A DNA stretch of 15,192 nt from Candidatus Thorarchaeota archaeon (GCA_018238825.1 JABCSP010000025.1:1-15192), one strand, 5' to 3'. Shown: positions 1 through 4,614, numbered from the stretch's first letter. The notes: a model not told the origin generated them from the letters alone. Made by a program: numbers and translations.

Positions 1-345
1 GCATGGTTCCCATTTGCCCGAAATGTCATCGAGATACTACCGTCACAATTCCTACTTGGATTTGCTTGGTCATGTCTCTATGTAGGTGCTCTCAAGTTCG
101 TGACTGAGAATAATGAAGATAGATCAACTGCGTCTGGCCTTCTTACATCCACGCTCTCATTATCAGGTGTCATGGGTCCAATTATAGCAGCTGTAATTTA
201 TTCAATCTGGCCAGGGTATACTCCAATCATGTTCTTTGCAGTCGGAATGTCCCTCCTCTCATTTGTAATATTCTGGCGAAGTAATCATAAGCGATCGAAT
301 ATTGACCCTATCGAAACTGAAGATACAACATTAGAATTATTCTAA
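1..345 (+). CDS. MFS-type transporter, C-terminal end (5' partial)
   Basis: The frame is open from base 1 to the TAA at 343-345, so the start lies outside the window and only about 114 C-terminal residues are visible. They contain two to three hydrophobic helices and a run typical of the last helices of Major Facilitator Superfamily carriers: a small-residue helix (GFAWSCLYVGAL), a short polar loop with an Asn/Glu/Asp/Arg cluster, then SGLLTSTLSLSGVMGPIIA, and a final helix followed by a polar tail. In MFS proteins this half lines the substrate path in the cytoplasmic membrane. The substrate cannot be told from this fragment. The in-frame GTG at 100 falls inside a helix-loop segment and is not a credible start. 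A small winged-helix gene follows 20 bases downstream, so the two may be co-transcribed. Family assignment is by general pattern; another 12-helix carrier family is possible. Confidence 0.7.
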   Translation, partial: AWFPFARNVIEILPSQFLLGFAWSCLYVGALKFVTENNEDRSTASGLLTSTLSLSGVMGPIIAAVIYSIWPGYTPIMFFAVGMSLLSFVIFWRSNHKRSNIDPIETEDTTLELF

Positions 346-365
346 GTATAGAGGTGAATTGCGTC

Positions 366-644
366 ATGACTCTAGAGTTCATTGCTCGCCCAGTTGTTCG
401 AGAAGTACTGTTCCAATTGATTTGGGGAGATCGATTCGAGAGCGAGTTGGAATCAAAGATGACAAGCAAGGAAACTGATTTCTCAAAGATTAGAGAACGT
501 CTTCTGGATGAGGAACTAGTATACCAGCTAAAGGGTGAACACGGAAGTCCGTACCTTAGCCTTACTGACAAAGGGCTTGCAGTAATCAGTAGACTCTACG
601 ACATTGAGAGGATTCTCTCAGGAGAAGATATTGATACTGAATAA
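366..644 (+). CDS. small winged-helix DNA-binding protein
   Basis: This 92-residue protein starts at the ATG at 366, preceded by GAGGTGA (351-357) at 8-base spacing. The in-frame GTG at 354 lies inside that ribosome-binding site and is rejected. The sequence fits a single winged-helix fold: helices around residues 6-20 and 22-37, a recognition-helix-like stretch (SKIRERLLDEELVYQL), a wing with Gly-Ser-Pro-Tyr (residues 54-61), then LTDKGLAVISRLYDIE. The motif 'LTxKG' after the wing is typical of archaeal PadR/MarR-like and ArsR-like single-domain regulators. It begins 20 bases after the MFS gene and may regulate that transporter, which is an inference from position only. No ligand-binding domain is present. 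The subfamily is not resolved. Confidence 0.65.
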   Translation: MTLEFIARPVVREVLFQLIWGDRFESELESKMTSKETDFSKIRERLLDEELVYQLKGEHGSPYLSLTDKGLAVISRLYDIERILSGEDIDTE

Positions 645-647
645 ATG

Positions 648-682
648 CCATACAAAATATGGTGTTCTAGGATAACATATCC
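648..682 (+). terminator. two short inverted repeats after the winged-helix gene
   Basis: Just after the stop codon lie CCATA (648-652) / TATGG (658-662), and then GGATA (670-674) / TATCC (678-682). Both are perfect 5-bp arms with 5- and 3-base loops. They sit between two plus-strand genes and could end the first transcript, but neither is followed by a clear T-run, so the terminator role is weakly supported. Confidence 0.25.
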
Positions 683-709
683 TATAATGTGAGGAAATCT
701 ATTCCGATT

Positions 710-745
710 CATATTTTAACTCAAGAGGGAAAAGAAAACTAGGAG
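710..745 (+). promoter_or_regulatory. putative box A promoter and ribosome-binding site of the methyltransferase gene
   Basis: An AT-rich TATA-like element, CATATTTTA, sits at 710-718, about 40 bases before the ATG at 755. This fits an archaeal start site near 740 and a short leader. AGGAG at 741-745 gives a 9-base spacing to the ATG and fixes that start. Confidence 0.4.
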
Positions 746-754
746 TATCTAGCC

Positions 755-1544
755 ATGAATGAAGCTCATTTGAAAGCCTTACGATGTCCTCAGTGTGGAA
801 AGAATTTGCAACTTAATGGAGGCTTCACTTCTAGTGAAGAGATAGTTGATGGTAAGATATCGTGTGAGAAAGGTCATACATGGGATATCACTAATCGAAT
901 ACCGTCTCTAGTATATCCACAGATTCGTAAAGAAGATGCAAAGTGGATTGCTGAGTACGATGAGATGGCTGAAAAATATGATGAGCTAGTGGAGCAATAC
1001 AATGAATTTCTTGGTGTTAACTTGATGGAGGAGCGATCTAATTTCAGTCAATTCATTCCAATTGAAGGGCCCGTTAGAATTATCGATGTCAGTATTGGGA
1101 CCGCAGCTAATTTCATGGCACTCTATGATTCATTCAAGAAGCAAATGGGGCGGTTCAAGCTCCACGGAATGGATCTCTCTACTGGAATGTTGAAAGTTTC
1201 TCAGAGGAAAATTGCAGAGATGGATTTTGATGTCAGTCTAACATATGGCAGTGTCTTCAATCCACCCTATTGTTCTTCACACAGGGGGAATCAATACTTT
1301 CTCTGATATTCATGGTGCATTAAACGAGATGCTCAGACTAGTAAAATCAAGCGGAATTGTCATAGTTGTGGATGAAGGTCTCTCACCCCGAATGAGAAAG
1401 ACCGACAAGGGGAAAGCAATAATCAAGGCTAACAAGCTCTTCGATGCAAGACCACCACTTCAGTTTCTACCAAAGAAGGCTCAGAATCTAGAGGTTTTCT
1501 ATGTCATGAACGAAACCTTCTATCAAATGACCTTTACTAAGTGA
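755..1544 (+). pseudogene. SAM-dependent methyltransferase with zinc-ribbon-like N-terminus, frameshifted
   Basis: The 5' frame (755 to a stop at 1304-1306) and the 3' frame (ending at TGA 1542-1544) together read as one class I methyltransferase. Residues 11-14 are CPQC and residues 37-41 are CEKGH, a Trm112-like zinc-binding segment. Residues 111-120 (DVSIGTAANF) are a variant of the SAM-binding motif I, and GMDLS (138-142) supplies the acidic residue of motif II. After GSVFNPPY (165-172) the 5' frame becomes nonsense. The next frame continues with IVLHTGGINTFSDIHGALNE and an RLVKSSGIVIVVDEG strand, which is the expected second half. The junction lies near 1268. The usual few residues ending in Phe-Asp before the 'IVLHTGG' strand are missing, so I infer a small deletion of 2+3n bases and not a one-base slip. 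It may be a true pseudogene or an assembly error. The substrate is unknown. Confidence 0.75.
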
Positions 1545-1570
1545 CAGAATATAATCCAAAAGTCATGGTC

Positions 1571-1589
1571 AAATAGCAAACTGCTATTG
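1571..1589. terminator. hairpin between convergent genes
   Basis: AATAGCA (1572-1578) and TGCTATT (1582-1588) form a perfect 7-bp stem with a 3-base AAC loop, extendable with one bulge. It lies 27 bases after the methyltransferase stop and faces the end of the minus-strand microprotein cluster, the right place for a terminator shared by convergent transcripts. No long T-run follows on either strand. Confidence 0.4.
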
Positions 1590-1611
1590 AACGTGTAAGT
1601 ATAGAATTTTC

Positions 1612-1656
1612 AAAAAGAACTGGAAGTGCTCAGGTAGGTTCCCACAAGAGCACTTC
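1612..1656 (-). terminator. hairpin plus T-run ending the minus-strand microprotein cluster
   Basis: GAAGTGCTC (1623-1631) and GAGCACTTC (1648-1656) are perfect 9-bp arms around a 16-base loop. On the minus strand the stem is followed after six bases by TTTTT (1616-1612). The right arm, the loop and the left-arm bases 1630-1631 lie inside the last codons and stop of the third small ORF (stop at 1632-1630), so the terminator overlaps the coding end. Confidence 0.6.
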
Positions 1657-1746
1657 GTTTACGGATGCACGTTTAAGCTGTATAGCATCTTCAGAGTGCT
1701 GCTCACTGTCACGGTCAGATTCAATGGTATCGATATCTCGACTCAT
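1630..1746 (-). CDS. microprotein 3 of a three-ORF cluster (38 aa, acidic N-terminal half)
   Basis: This small ORF begins at ATG 1746 and ends at TGA 1632-1630. An AGGT ribosome-binding core (1758-1755) lies 8 bases before the ATG and overlaps the stop of the preceding ORF, a pattern shared by all three members of the cluster. The N-terminal half is acidic (MSRDIDTIESDRDSEQ), with eight Asp/Glu in the first 20 residues. It then has a DAIQLKRAS segment and ends in LLWEPT. No membrane segment, signal peptide or metal-binding motif is visible. The last codons form part of the terminator hairpin. I recognise no family. The acidic character contrasts with the very basic ORF immediately upstream, so a charge-paired interaction is conceivable but is inference. 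The support is gene-like signals, not homology. Confidence 0.5.
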   Translation of the reverse strand: MSRDIDTIESDRDSEQHSEDAIQLKRASVNEVLLWEPT

Positions 1747-1752
1747 TGTAAT

Positions 1753-1842
1753 CTACCTGTACAAATATGAGTATCTGATAGCTTCTGTAGAGATCTGCTT
1801 CTTCAGCTTCTGTTTCTTCTTCATTGTCTTTGCTAATGCCAT
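1753..1842 (-). CDS. microprotein 2 of a three-ORF cluster (29 aa, Lys-rich)
   Basis: ATG 1842 is preceded by a full GGAGGT (1855-1850) at 7-base spacing. The GGAGGT overlaps the TAG of the upstream ORF, so translation is probably coupled. The product has seven lysines in its first 15 residues (MALAKTMKKKQKLKK), then ISTEAIRYSYLYR and a TAG stop. The C-terminal pattern Ala-Ile-x-Tyr-x-Tyr-x-Tyr-Arg recurs in microprotein 1, whose tail is AIGYAYVYRR. Part of the terminal Arg is forced by the AGGTAG ribosome-binding site that overlaps the stop, but the Ala-Ile and the alternating tyrosines are not explained by it. The basic head could bind nucleic acid or an acidic partner. It is not the basic ribosomal protein eL41, whose sequence is Arg/Lys-rich throughout. 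No known family is recognised. Confidence 0.55.
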   Translation of the reverse strand: MALAKTMKKKQKLKKQISTEAIRYSYLYR

Positions 1843-1847
1843 GTTAT

Positions 1848-1955
1848 CTACCTCCGATAGACGTATGCGTATCCGATGGCATCAACCGTGTGGATTCGAG
1901 CCATCTTCTCGTTCTGTGTTCCAGATTCGTAGTTGTGTCGGTTTCTTCGATTCAT
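1848..1955 (-). CDS. microprotein 1 of a three-ORF cluster (35 aa, basic)
   Basis: First ORF of the cluster: ATG 1955, TAG 1850-1848. It follows a near-consensus TATA box (1998-1989) at a distance that predicts a leader of only about 13-16 bases, holding GGTAGGTAAC as the ribosome-binding site (AGGT core 8 bases before the ATG). The product opens with MNRRNRHNYESG and ends with a KMARIHTVDAIGYAYVYRR tail. The tail matches microprotein 2 in an Ile-x-Thr, an acidic residue, Ala-Ile and tyrosines at alternating positions. The next ORF starts 5 bases after its stop. There is no signal peptide or membrane helix. A GATTCGAGCC string in plus orientation resembles a tRNA T-arm but is only part of these codons. 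No homologue is recognised. Confidence 0.55.
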   Translation of the reverse strand: MNRRNRHNYESGTQNEKMARIHTVDAIGYAYVYRR

Positions 1956-1977
1956 TGTGAGTTACCTACCTTAATGT

Positions 1978-2077
1978 AAACCAAATTTCTATATAAAGTT
2001 TGTCATCCAAACCATTGGGTTGTTAAACCATTTAAAAATAAAACAATTTTTGGCTGAACCAATGGTTCAATAAACAA
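1978..2077. repeat. AAACCA-type repeats at about 16-bp phase, with two palindromes (candidate operator)
   Basis: Copies begin at 1978 (AAACCA), 2009 (AAACCATT), 2025 (AAACCATT), 2041 (AAACAATT), 2056 (GAACCAAT) and 2072 (AAACAA). Spacings are 31, 16, 16, 15 and 16. The missing position near 1994 is taken by the minus-strand TATA box. Two copies are also part of dyads: AACC-N4-GGTT at 2010-2021 and TGAACC-AAT-GGTTCA at 2055-2069. TTAAA-CCA-TTTAA (2023-2035) is a third dyad. The array fills the space between the two divergent promoters, the place for an operator controlling both. Confidence 0.55.
1989..1998 (-). promoter_or_regulatory. box A (TATA) promoter of the microprotein cluster
   Basis: Read on the minus strand, 1998-1989 is CTTTATATAG, essentially the archaeal box A consensus, preceded by a purine-rich GACAAA. 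A start about 25 bases downstream falls near 1970, just before the GGTAGGTAAC ribosome-binding site of the first ORF. This is the strongest promoter-like signal in the window. Confidence 0.7.
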
Positions 2078-2078
2078 A

Positions 2079-2086
2079 CTTATATT
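2079..2086 (+). promoter_or_regulatory. box A promoter of the divergent regulator gene
   Basis: CTTATATT at 2079-2086 is a TATA-like element directly after the last phased repeat. A start near 2105 would give the regulator mRNA a leader of about 110 bases, long for an archaeon, carrying a hairpin and a three-codon ORF. Confidence 0.5.
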
Positions 2087-2113
2087 CTACAGAAATAAAA
2101 TAAAATACGAGCA

Positions 2114-2134
2114 CGGGTCCATTATTTTGGCCCG
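2114..2134 (+). other. stem-loop in the regulator mRNA leader
   Basis: CGGGTCC (2114-2120) can pair with GGCCCG (2129-2134) through one bulged T, around an AT-only loop (ATTATTTT). It lies about 10 bases after the predicted start site, so it would sit at the very 5' end of the transcript. A role in mRNA stability or control is possible but unproven. Confidence 0.35.
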
Positions 2135-2189
2135 AACCGACCAATAGGTGCGGATAGACGTCGCTTCGGATAAGATTTGGAGCGCCCCC

Positions 2190-2221
2190 AAAACGAAAAT
2201 GCATTGGTGAAAACGAAAATG
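2190..2221 (+). repeat. 12-bp direct repeat creating two start codons, with a three-codon ORF
   Basis: AAAACGAAAATG occurs at 2190-2201 and again at 2210-2221. The second copy ends in the chosen ATG of the regulator (2219). The first copy's ATG (2199) opens only ATG-CAT-TGG-TGA, whose stop lies inside the GGTGA ribosome-binding site (2206-2210) of the real gene. Confidence 0.5.
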
Positions 2222-2974
2222 GGCAAAGATAACATTGACAACGTCACTGACAAACTTGAGGGAATTGTCCTTACAAAAGATGGAAAAGCACCACAGAAAG
2301 AAATTGTTTTTGTCACAGATGAGGAGCAAGCATCTGTATTGGATGAACCGGTTAGACTCCACATTTTACAGGTTCTTAGAAACGGGATTGAAGACAAAAT
2401 AACCACTAAAACTATTGATGAGAATGGAGATAAAATTACCAGAGAGCGTGTAGTACAACGAAATGCTCTTTCAGTAATAGAGATTGTTAATGAATCAGTT
2501 GCTTGTTGTGGACCGGATAAGGTTAGTAAGAACCAGGTGTATCATCACCTGCCCAAGCTCGAAGAAGGTGGCTATATAGCAGAATATGGTACAGTTACCT
2601 CTGGAGAACGTACTACTAAGTACTGGCGTAGAACTGCAAAGGGTTTCATTCTTACCAAAGGGGAATGGATTGGTGGAAGTGGAACTTATACGAAAAAGAT
2701 GACCCCCTTTATTGAAACTATGCTTGAAACCTTCGACCTTAAGGTGTCTGAAGGAGAGAAGAAAGAACTCCTTGAATTGATGGTCAAAAGGATGGTAATG
2801 CAATTAGAATGGCGTACTAAGATTGCAGAGCTCGTTAAAGGCGATGTTGCAGATAAAATGATTCTTGATCAGTATGAAACCCTTGTGGACTACTACTCTC
2901 TGGGATCGAAAGAGTATGTAGACAACATCATGAAGATTAGAGAGATACTGTTCCCTGAAGAGCCCAGTATCTAA
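2219..2974 (+). CDS. winged-helix transcriptional regulator (ArsR-like)
   Basis: The 251-residue protein starts at ATG 2219 behind GGTGA (2206-2210, 8-base spacing). An upstream in-frame TTG at 2177 lacks a good ribosome-binding site. Residues 38-56 (helix with SVLDEPVRLHILQVLRNG) match the first helix of ArsR-type winged helices. Residues 101-120 (KVSKNQVYHHLPKLEEGGYI) are the helix-turn-helix, and residues 121-140 form a basic wing with Lys-Tyr-Trp-Arg-Arg. About 40 residues are inserted between helix 1 and the HTH. Adjacent cysteines sit at 96-97. The C-terminal 100 residues are mostly charged helices and may dimerise or bind a ligand. The gene diverges from the microprotein cluster across a phased-repeat region, so self-regulation and control of the cluster is the natural inference. 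The effector is unknown. Confidence 0.75.
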   Translation: MGKDNIDNVTDKLEGIVLTKDGKAPQKEIVFVTDEEQASVLDEPVRLHILQVLRNGIEDKITTKTIDENGDKITRERVVQRNALSVIEIVNESVACCGPDKVSKNQVYHHLPKLEEGGYIAEYGTVTSGERTTKYWRRTAKGFILTKGEWIGGSGTYTKKMTPFIETMLETFDLKVSEGEKKELLELMVKRMVMQLEWRTKIAELVKGDVADKMILDQYETLVDYYSLGSKEYVDNIMKIREILFPEEPSI

Positions 2975-2990
2975 TGAGCAGTGTCACGAA

Positions 2991-3230
2991 CTATACAGTT
3001 GCTGCACAGACGTTGGTCTGAGTTTCAAGAACACCTTCTAGGCTCTTGATTTTGTCAACGACAAAGTTACTCAATTCGTCATTGTCTTGAAATTCAGCCT
3101 TAATGATTAAATCAAAGGCACCGAAGATTTGATAGACTTCTCGGGTTTCTTCCATCCCTTTCACGGTTTCGTACACATTAGTCTGGGTGGACATATCGAC
3201 ATTGAGCAGGATATATGCAGTCACAGTCAT
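2991..3230 (-). CDS. stand-alone Lrp/AsnC-type ligand-binding (RAM) domain protein
   Basis: The chosen start is ATG 3230, giving 79 residues. The longer reading from GTG 3308 adds 26 residues that do not resemble this family. The sequence follows the Lrp/AsnC effector domain from end to end: TAYILLNVD as strand 1, a helix with VYETVKGMEETREVYQIFG, the strand FDLIIKAEF, a helix with DELSNFVVDKIKSLEGVLET, and a last strand TNVCAATV. 'V...FGAFDLIIKA' is the classic signature. There is no helix-turn-helix, so it cannot bind DNA alone. Such proteins form dimers and octamers and may sense amino acids or partner full-length Lrp proteins. It sits 16 bases from the convergent regulator and 101 bases after the profilin-like gene. 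No clear Shine-Dalgarno precedes the start, so it may be leaderless. Confidence 0.85.
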   Translation of the reverse strand: MTVTAYILLNVDMSTQTNVYETVKGMEETREVYQIFGAFDLIIKAEFQDNDELSNFVVDKIKSLEGVLETQTNVCAATV

Positions 3231-3331
3231 CAGGTTCAGCCTTCTATTTCGTGATGAGTTCGGCTTTACAGAGTACCTCTTAATCCTTTCCGCATAACAA
3301 TTTTGCACTACGCGGAGCAGAAACTGCAGAA

Positions 3332-3706
3332 TTAGAGATTACCTTTCAAATGAATAGAAGTTTTTGTAAGATCTATTATGGCTAACTCTGGAACTGCAGA
3401 TGATTCTGTCCAGGCAACTGCCCAACTAGAATCGTTAATCTTGACTATCAATAAGTGACCTTTATCAGACCCAGCAGTTCCGATGTAGAAATCCTGAGCA
3501 GATTTGGCTCTCTTGTATTTCACTCCATTTACAGAAACATTACCAGCTGCTGTTTCAGGTGCACGAATTATCGACTTAATGTCTTTCAGCAGATCCCAAT
3601 TTTCAGTCTGCCAAACTATCGCTCCTTCTTTTGCCACAGCAAAAGCCTGAATCTTTGGATTATTCTCGTACAGTTGATACCATTGTCGACTAATTGCAGA
3701 TTCCAA
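3332..3706 (-). CDS. profilin-like protein, paralogue A
   Basis: The start is TTG 3706, set by a perfect GGAGGT 6 bases upstream. A longer reading from TTG 3781 would add 25 residues through an intergenic hairpin and is rejected. The 124-residue product fits a single profilin fold: an N-terminal aromatic helix (WYQLYEN, residues 9-15), strand IQAFAVAKEG, IVWQTENWDL, a helix with DIKSII, then VNGVKYKRAK, a turn with AGSDKG, and strands LLIVKI and SWAVAWTE. This order mirrors eukaryotic profilins (W..Y helix, AxIxGxDG, WA...F, EI, GxKY, GKKG, A-I-A). Profilin binds actin monomers and proline-rich peptides; Asgard profilins are known to act on actin. The N-terminal Trp/Tyr pair is absent from paralogue B. 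A roadblock/LC7 protein is the main alternative. Confidence 0.65.
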   Translation of the reverse strand: MESAISRQWYQLYENNPKIQAFAVAKEGAIVWQTENWDLLKDIKSIIRAPETAAGNVSVNGVKYKRAKSAQDFYIGTAGSDKGHLLIVKINDSSWAVAWTESSAVPELAIIDLTKTSIHLKGNL

Positions 3707-3712
3707 AACTAG

Positions 3713-3718
3713 ACCTCC
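3713..3718 (-). promoter_or_regulatory. Shine-Dalgarno that fixes a TTG start
   Basis: GGAGGT on the minus strand (3718-3713), with a 6-base spacer to TTG 3706. It makes this non-ATG codon the clear start of profilin-like paralogue A and gives a length close to that of paralogue B. Confidence 0.75.
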
Positions 3719-3737
3719 AATCTTGTATTTGGAGTGC

Positions 3738-3772
3738 AATAGGGAATCGTTTCCAATGGATGTTCCCCTATT
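3738..3772. other. hairpin between the two profilin-like genes
   Basis: AATAGGGAA (3738-3746) pairs with TTCCCCTATT (3763-3772) as nine base pairs with one bulged C/G, around a 16-base loop. It lies 21 bases after the stop of paralogue B and 31 bases before the start of paralogue A. It could end the first transcript in part, or act as an RNA processing or stability element that sets the ratio of the two proteins. Confidence 0.4.
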
Positions 3773-3793
3773 CCAGTCCAAACTTAAACTATC

Positions 3794-4174
3794 TCAAATT
3801 TTACCCTTCAGTGTCTTTGCTGCCCGATCAACGTCAACATAAACACCATCTGGTGTTGCATCTGGTGCACACCATGCTATAACCCATTTTTCACCCTCAA
3901 TCTTTGCTAAGATAAGGACACCATTTCCCTGAACATTGCGAGCCACTAGACTCTCAGGAGTTGATCTCATTGTGGAATAACGAACGTTATTCTGGGTAAC
4001 TGCAGGACTGCGAGATTTCACTGCGGACATTAGACTACCTGCATCCGCTGTAAGATCCCAGTTATTACTTTGCCATAGGACTTGCCCACCTTCAGTTATT
4101 ACACCAAAAGCTTGCACCATATTACCTGAACTATTGTATGCCATTGTGTATGCATCCATTACAGGATCGCTCAT
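3794..4174 (-). CDS. profilin-like protein, paralogue B
   Basis: The start is ATG 4174 behind GGGGTGA (4188-4182), giving 126 residues. It aligns with paralogue A over its whole length: an N-terminal helix (here VMDAYTMAYNSS, with tyrosines but no tryptophan), VQAFGVITEGG, VLWQSNNWDL, a middle helix, VRYSTMRSTPESLVAR, a Gly-rich NVQGNGV turn, LILAKI, WVIAWC, and the same TLKGK-type C-terminus. The shared VxWQxxNWDL and LKG(K/N)(I/L) features show clear duplication. The profilin reading rests on the same strand/helix order and the Gly-turn before the last hairpin. In Asgard archaea such proteins bind actin monomers and affect polymerisation. It is the first gene of the minus-strand group and is transcribed away from the DUF167 gene across a 131-base intergenic region. 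Confidence 0.65.
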   Translation of the reverse strand: MSDPVMDAYTMAYNSSGNMVQAFGVITEGGQVLWQSNNWDLTADAGSLMSAVKSRSPAVTQNNVRYSTMRSTPESLVARNVQGNGVLILAKIEGEKWVIAWCAPDATPDGVYVDVDRAAKTLKGKI

Positions 4175-4305
4175 TGTAAATTCACCCCGTTGAATGTACG
4201 GTCTTATGCAGACTCCAGTAGCCTCACTAAATAAACAAATCTTTGATGGCCCCTTTGTAGAAGTTTAGAGAACACACTTATGCAAGGTTGTGATTTTTCA
4301 TATGT
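4175..4305. promoter_or_regulatory. divergent promoter region, profilin-like B / DUF167
   Basis: This 131-base AT-rich region must hold both promoters. Candidate TATA-like elements are TTTATTTAG on the minus strand (about 4228-4236) and AAGTTTAGA on the plus strand (4261-4269). Neither is close to consensus, so only the general location is supported. Confidence 0.35.
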
Positions 4306-4602
4306 ATGGACTCAAAACCAATCTGGATGAGTGAAAAAGGGACCTTCCTTCGAGTTATTGTAAAACCAAACTCTAAAGAAAAGAAACTAATTGCTGGGAG
4401 AAATCCAGATTCTATCTTAATCAATCTAACAGGTCCAGCAAGAGAAGGGAAAGCAAATACAGAATTAGTGAAGAAACTATCCAAAATATTGAAAATTTCA
4501 TCTATCACAATTAGGATTGTTGCAGGACACAAATCACGAGAGAAAATTCTCTTGATAGATGGTCTAAGTACTGAAGAAGTCGAGAAAATGCTCTCGATAT
4601 AG
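4306..4602 (+). CDS. DUF167 / YggU-family small protein
   Basis: The 98-residue length is the usual size of this family. The sequence carries its hallmarks in order: LRVIVKPNSKEKKLIAG (residues 15-31), the strand ILINLTGPAREGKANTELVK with the conserved Pro-Ala-x-Glu-Gly-Lys-Ala-Asn motif (about residues 44-52), a following helix LSKILKI, ITIRIVAGHKSREKILLI with the Gly-x-Lys-Ser-Arg-x-Lys motif, and a short C-terminal helix. The family is found across archaea, bacteria and eukaryotes, with no settled biochemical role. The start at 4306 follows an AAGG-containing purine stretch (4284-4287). An ATG four bases earlier is out of frame. The gene is divergent from the profilin-like pair and upstream of the large transporter, but a hairpin and a TATA box separate it from the latter. 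Confidence 0.9.
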   Translation: MDSKPIWMSEKGTFLRVIVKPNSKEKKLIAGRNPDSILINLTGPAREGKANTELVKKLSKILKISSITIRIVAGHKSREKILLIDGLSTEEVEKMLSI

Positions 4603-4614
4603 GTAATTATATAG

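Noticed and set aside
1891..1903. tRNA T-arm-like string (GATTCGAGCC)
   Set aside because: No acceptor stem, D-arm or anticodon arm can be drawn around it. It is explained by codons of microprotein 1.
1724..1960. A 78-codon plus-strand reading frame
   Set aside because: It lies opposite the three minus-strand microproteins, has no ribosome-binding site, and its Cys/Phe-rich product is what antisense of Lys/Glu codons gives.
1978..2077. Iterons of a replication origin or a CRISPR array
   Set aside because: The elements are only 6-8 bp, the spacers of about 10 bp are too short for CRISPR, and there is no cdc6/orc or rep gene nearby. A divergent operator explains them better.
2177..2218. TTG 2177 as start of the winged-helix regulator
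   Set aside because: No convincing Shine-Dalgarno precedes it, while ATG 2219 has GGTGA at 8 bases.
3231..3308. GTG 3308 start adding 26 residues to the Lrp-like domain
   Set aside because: The added residues do not resemble an HTH or any Lrp segment. The family domain begins exactly at Met 3230.
3707..3781. N-terminal extension of profilin-like A from TTG 3781
   Set aside because: The perfect GGAGGT six bases before TTG 3706 and the match in length to paralogue B favour the short form. The extension covers the intergenic stem-loop.
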